7,541 bases of DNA from JAYSFC01 sp041913505 (GTDB taxonomy: Bacteria; Pseudomonadota; Gammaproteobacteria; Burkholderiales; Burkholderiaceae_C), in NCBI GenBank assembly GCA_041913505.1, contig JAYSFC010000151.1, forward strand, positions 1 through 7,541, written 5' to 3'. The position numbers were made by a program, and so were the translations under genes. This document shows, piece by piece, positions 6,322 to 7,541 of this stretch (positions are counted from its first letter, which is position 1; the number at the start of each line of letters is the position of its first letter). The notes below the pieces were generated by a model, which ran no database searches, was not told where the DNA came from, and saw nothing but the letters and a program-made list of their open reading frames with translations.

Positions 6322-7166
6322 GCGGCCACCCCCACTGGCCGCTCGCCACGCGGCTGCTTGTAGCGCGCGTAGCCCCACAAGTACTGCCCTGGGCATTGGC
6401 GGATAACCTGCTCCATGGCCTGGTTGATCTGCCGCACGGCGGCATCAAGGGATTCGGACAAGGGCACGGACAACTCCTCCAGGTACAGCGCGTAGCCCCG
6501 CCCCCAGGGCTCGCGCTCGCAGCGCGCCAGCACCACGGCTGCGCCGGTCTGCTGCGCCAGGCGCGCAGCCAGCGTCATGGTGTAGGCCTCGCGGCCGAAA
6601 AAGGGCGACCAAATGCCCTGCCCCTCGGGCGGCACCTGGTCGGGCAGCAGGCCCACAGCCTCGCCGCGCCGCAGGGCCTTGATCATCTGGCGCACGCCAT
6701 TGAGTTCGGTGGGAACGGCCTGCACGCCCGGGCGGTTGCGCGCAGTGCGCATCACCTCGGCCAGCCAGCGCTGACGCGCCGGCCGGTACAGGATGGTGAT
6801 GTTGCCATGCGCGGCCCCCCAGCGCCGCGCGGCAGCCTGCACCGACATCTCGAAGCAGCCGATGTGCGGCGTGAGGAACACGATGCCCTTGCCCCGGCGC
6901 CAGGCACGCTCCACGCACTCGGCATTCTCGAAGCGGCACGGAGGCAGTTCGCCAAGCCATAGACGCGGCAGTTCAGCCACCATGCGCCCGGCATGGCTCA
7001 CGGCTGCGCGCACCTGCCCAAATGAATAGCCTGCGGCAGCAGCGTTCTCGAGGAACCGGCGGCGGTACGTGGACGAGGCCCAGAACACCAGCCATCCCAC
7101 GGCCGCGCCCAGGCCGTGGAGCATCCACAAGGGCAGCAGGGAAACGATGCGCAAGAGCGTTGGCAT
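6318..7166 (-). CDS. LpxL/LpxM-family lipid A late acyltransferase (first of tandem pair)
   Basis: This is a paralogue of the gene downstream of it, 282 residues long. The N-terminal membrane anchor is at about 4-31. The H-X4-E catalytic motif is HIGCFE at 101-106, in place of the H-X4-D of its neighbour. A DQVPP block at 176-180 is followed by WSPFFGREAYTMT at 186-198, the usual acyl-substrate region. The C-terminal QYLWGYARYK at 261-270 is the family signature. The start at 7166 has no Shine-Dalgarno sequence within the preceding 20 bases, and the gene may be weakly initiated or leaderless. Met15 is a poorer alternative because it truncates the anchor. The gene is divergent from metK, so its promoter and 5' end must lie opposite the metK leader. 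The probable role is lipid A secondary acylation. Exact specificity is not assignable. Confidence 0.9.
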   Translation of the reverse strand: MPTLLRIVSLLPLWMLHGLGAAVGWLVFWASSTYRRRFLENAAAAGYSFGQVRAAVSHAGRMVAELPRLWLGELPPCRFENAECVERAWRRGKGIVFLTPHIGCFEMSVQAAARRWGAAHGNITILYRPARQRWLAEVMRTARNRPGVQAVPTELNGVRQMIKALRRGEAVGLLPDQVPPEGQGIWSPFFGREAYTMTLAARLAQQTGAAVVLARCEREPWGRGYALYLEELSVPLSESLDAAVRQINQAMEQVIRQCPGQYLWGYARYKQPRGERPVGVAA

Positions 7167-7172
7167 TAGAAT
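7167..7172 (+). promoter_or_regulatory. Possible metK -10 element
   Basis: TAGAAT matches the sigma-70 -10 consensus at five of six positions. It would start transcription at about 7178-7180, exactly where the riboswitch-like fold begins. No good -35 hexamer is visible 16-18 bases upstream. That stretch lies within the first codons of the divergent acyltransferase gene, which may limit it. The agreement with the 5' end of the RNA fold is the main support. Confidence 0.4.
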
Positions 7173-7177
7173 ATGGG

Positions 7178-7236
7178 GGTCGCTGAGTTAAATGAGCAAC
7201 TTGCAGGGCGACGTTAAAAAAATCTGCTAAAGCGTT
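7178..7236 (+). promoter_or_regulatory. SAM-II-type (SAM_alpha) riboswitch aptamer in the metK leader
   Basis: The order and spacing of conserved blocks match the SAM-II pseudoknot. P1 pairs GTCGC (7179-7183) with GCGAC (7208-7212). Its loop opens with CTGAGTTAAA (7183-7192, compare CTGATTTAA in the known fold) and closes with CTTGCAG (7200-7206). After P1 come GTTAAA (7213-7218), an A-rich linker, and CTGCTAAAGC (7224-7233). The pseudoknot helix pairs GCAG (7203-7206) with CTGC (7224-7227). A second part may involve 7196-7200 with 7232-7236. T7188 and T7228 sit where the SAM-II crystal structure, as I recall it, places the two uracils facing the sulfonium of SAM. SAM-II RNAs normally repress methionine/SAM genes when SAM is abundant. 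Here the gene downstream makes SAM. The fold was worked out by eye and no covariance search was run. Confidence 0.8.
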
Positions 7237-7291
7237 CGCCAAAGCTCCCAAGGCCGAGGGCAACGCCCGAAATGCCAGAACACAGGAGTTT
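7232..7291 (+). promoter_or_regulatory. Putative riboswitch expression platform with anti-Shine-Dalgarno segment
   Basis: Two mutually exclusive pairings are visible. Hairpin A pairs GCGTT (7232-7236) with AACGC (7262-7266), continues with GCC/GGC (7238-7240 with 7259-7261) and ends with CTC/GAG (7245-7247 with 7256-7258). Pairing B joins AAGCTCC (7242-7248) to GGAGTTT (7285-7291), which contains the metK ribosome binding site: seven pairs including one G-T wobble. Hairpin A uses the same bases as B and also overlaps the 3' end of the aptamer. There is no T run, so control would be translational. This is inference from complementarity only. Confidence 0.4.
7284..7288 (+). promoter_or_regulatory. 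metK ribosome binding site
   Basis: AGGAG lies 11 bases upstream of the metK ATG and is the clearest Shine-Dalgarno sequence in the window. It fixes the start at 7300 and is the element that the proposed riboswitch pairing would hide. Confidence 0.75.
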
Positions 7292-7299
7292 ATTCACAA

Positions 7300-7541
7300 A
7301 TGGCGAACGACTTTCTCTTCACCTCCGAATCCGTTTCCGAAGGCCACCCCGACAAGGTGGCCGACCAGATCTCGGACGCCATCCTCGACGCGATCTTCAC
7401 GCAAGACCCCCGCTCGCGCGTGGCCGCCGAGACGTTGACCAACACCGGCCTCGTGGTGCTGGCCGGCGAGATCACCACCAACGCACACGTGGACTACATC
7501 CAGGTGGCGCGCGACACCATCAAGCGCATCGGCTACGACAA
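7300..7541 (+). CDS. metK: S-adenosylmethionine synthetase MetK, N-terminal part only (runs off right edge)
   Basis: MetK makes S-adenosylmethionine from methionine and ATP in the cytoplasm, supplying the main cellular methyl donor. About 80 of the usual 380-400 residues are present, with no stop before the edge. The N-terminus is diagnostic: FTSESVSEGHPDKVADQISD (residues 6-25) holds the conserved ATP/methionine-site segment with the catalytic His and Asp of GHPDK (15-19). It is followed by the conserved ETLTNTGLVVLAGEITT stretch (44-60). The ATG at 7300 is supported by AGGAG 11 bases upstream and by the family's conserved start. Its 133-base leader carries a SAM-II-like riboswitch, so the product of the enzyme probably represses its own synthesis. 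The gene is transcribed divergently from the lipid A acyltransferase pair. Confidence 0.96.
   Translation, partial: MANDFLFTSESVSEGHPDKVADQISDAILDAIFTQDPRSRVAAETLTNTGLVVLAGEITTNAHVDYIQVARDTIKRIGYD

Noticed and set aside
7232..7266. Hairpin in the metK leader as an intrinsic terminator
   Set aside because: It is not followed by a T run and its stem has bulges, so it is better read as part of a possible translational switch.
1..7541. A novel defence, mobile or biosynthetic system
   Set aside because: All sizeable open frames with protein-like sequence belong to well-known families, and no transposase, integrase, CRISPR repeat, toxin-antitoxin pair or unusual composition was seen.

Overview
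The window is GC-rich, densely packed chromosomal DNA with housekeeping-type genes. Its protein sequences and gene content look like a Betaproteobacterium of the order Burkholderiales, most likely Comamonadaceae (Acidovorax-like). This placement rests on remembered family resemblance, not on a search. I see no mobile element, tRNA, rRNA, CRISPR array or phage gene, and no gene-free stretch longer than about 140 bases.

Left block (1-3636, minus strand): a System II cytochrome c maturation module. Read in the direction of transcription, it runs cytochrome c4 (2986-3636), a strong intrinsic terminator (2874-2909), resB/ccs1 (705-2846), then ccsA/resC (708 down to the left edge, incomplete). The last two overlap by ATGA. 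ResB and CcsA together carry haem across the membrane and attach it to CxxCH motifs. The dihaem cytochrome c4 is therefore a client of the machinery encoded next to it. A perfect FNR/Anr-type palindrome (2972-2985) lies between the cytochrome gene and the terminator.

Middle block (3710-5403, plus strand): engB/yihA, a ribosome-assembly GTPase read divergently from cytochrome c4, followed 44 bases later by an alpha/beta-fold hydrolase. The hydrolase has an Asp nucleophile, as in epoxide hydrolases and haloacid/haloalkane dehalogenases. A short hairpin abuts its start codon.

Right block (5443-7541): two tandem LpxL/LpxM (HtrB)-type lipid A late acyltransferases on the minus strand, also joined by an ATGA overlap. 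They are divergent from metK (S-adenosylmethionine synthetase), which runs off the right edge. The 133-base gap before metK holds the most interesting signal in the window. A compact pseudoknot-like RNA (7178-7236) has the conserved blocks of the SAM-II riboswitch. A plausible switching region follows it, in which a segment complementary to the metK ribosome binding site can pair in two alternative ways. This would give direct feedback of SAM on SAM synthetase. The protein-coding content is otherwise ordinary.
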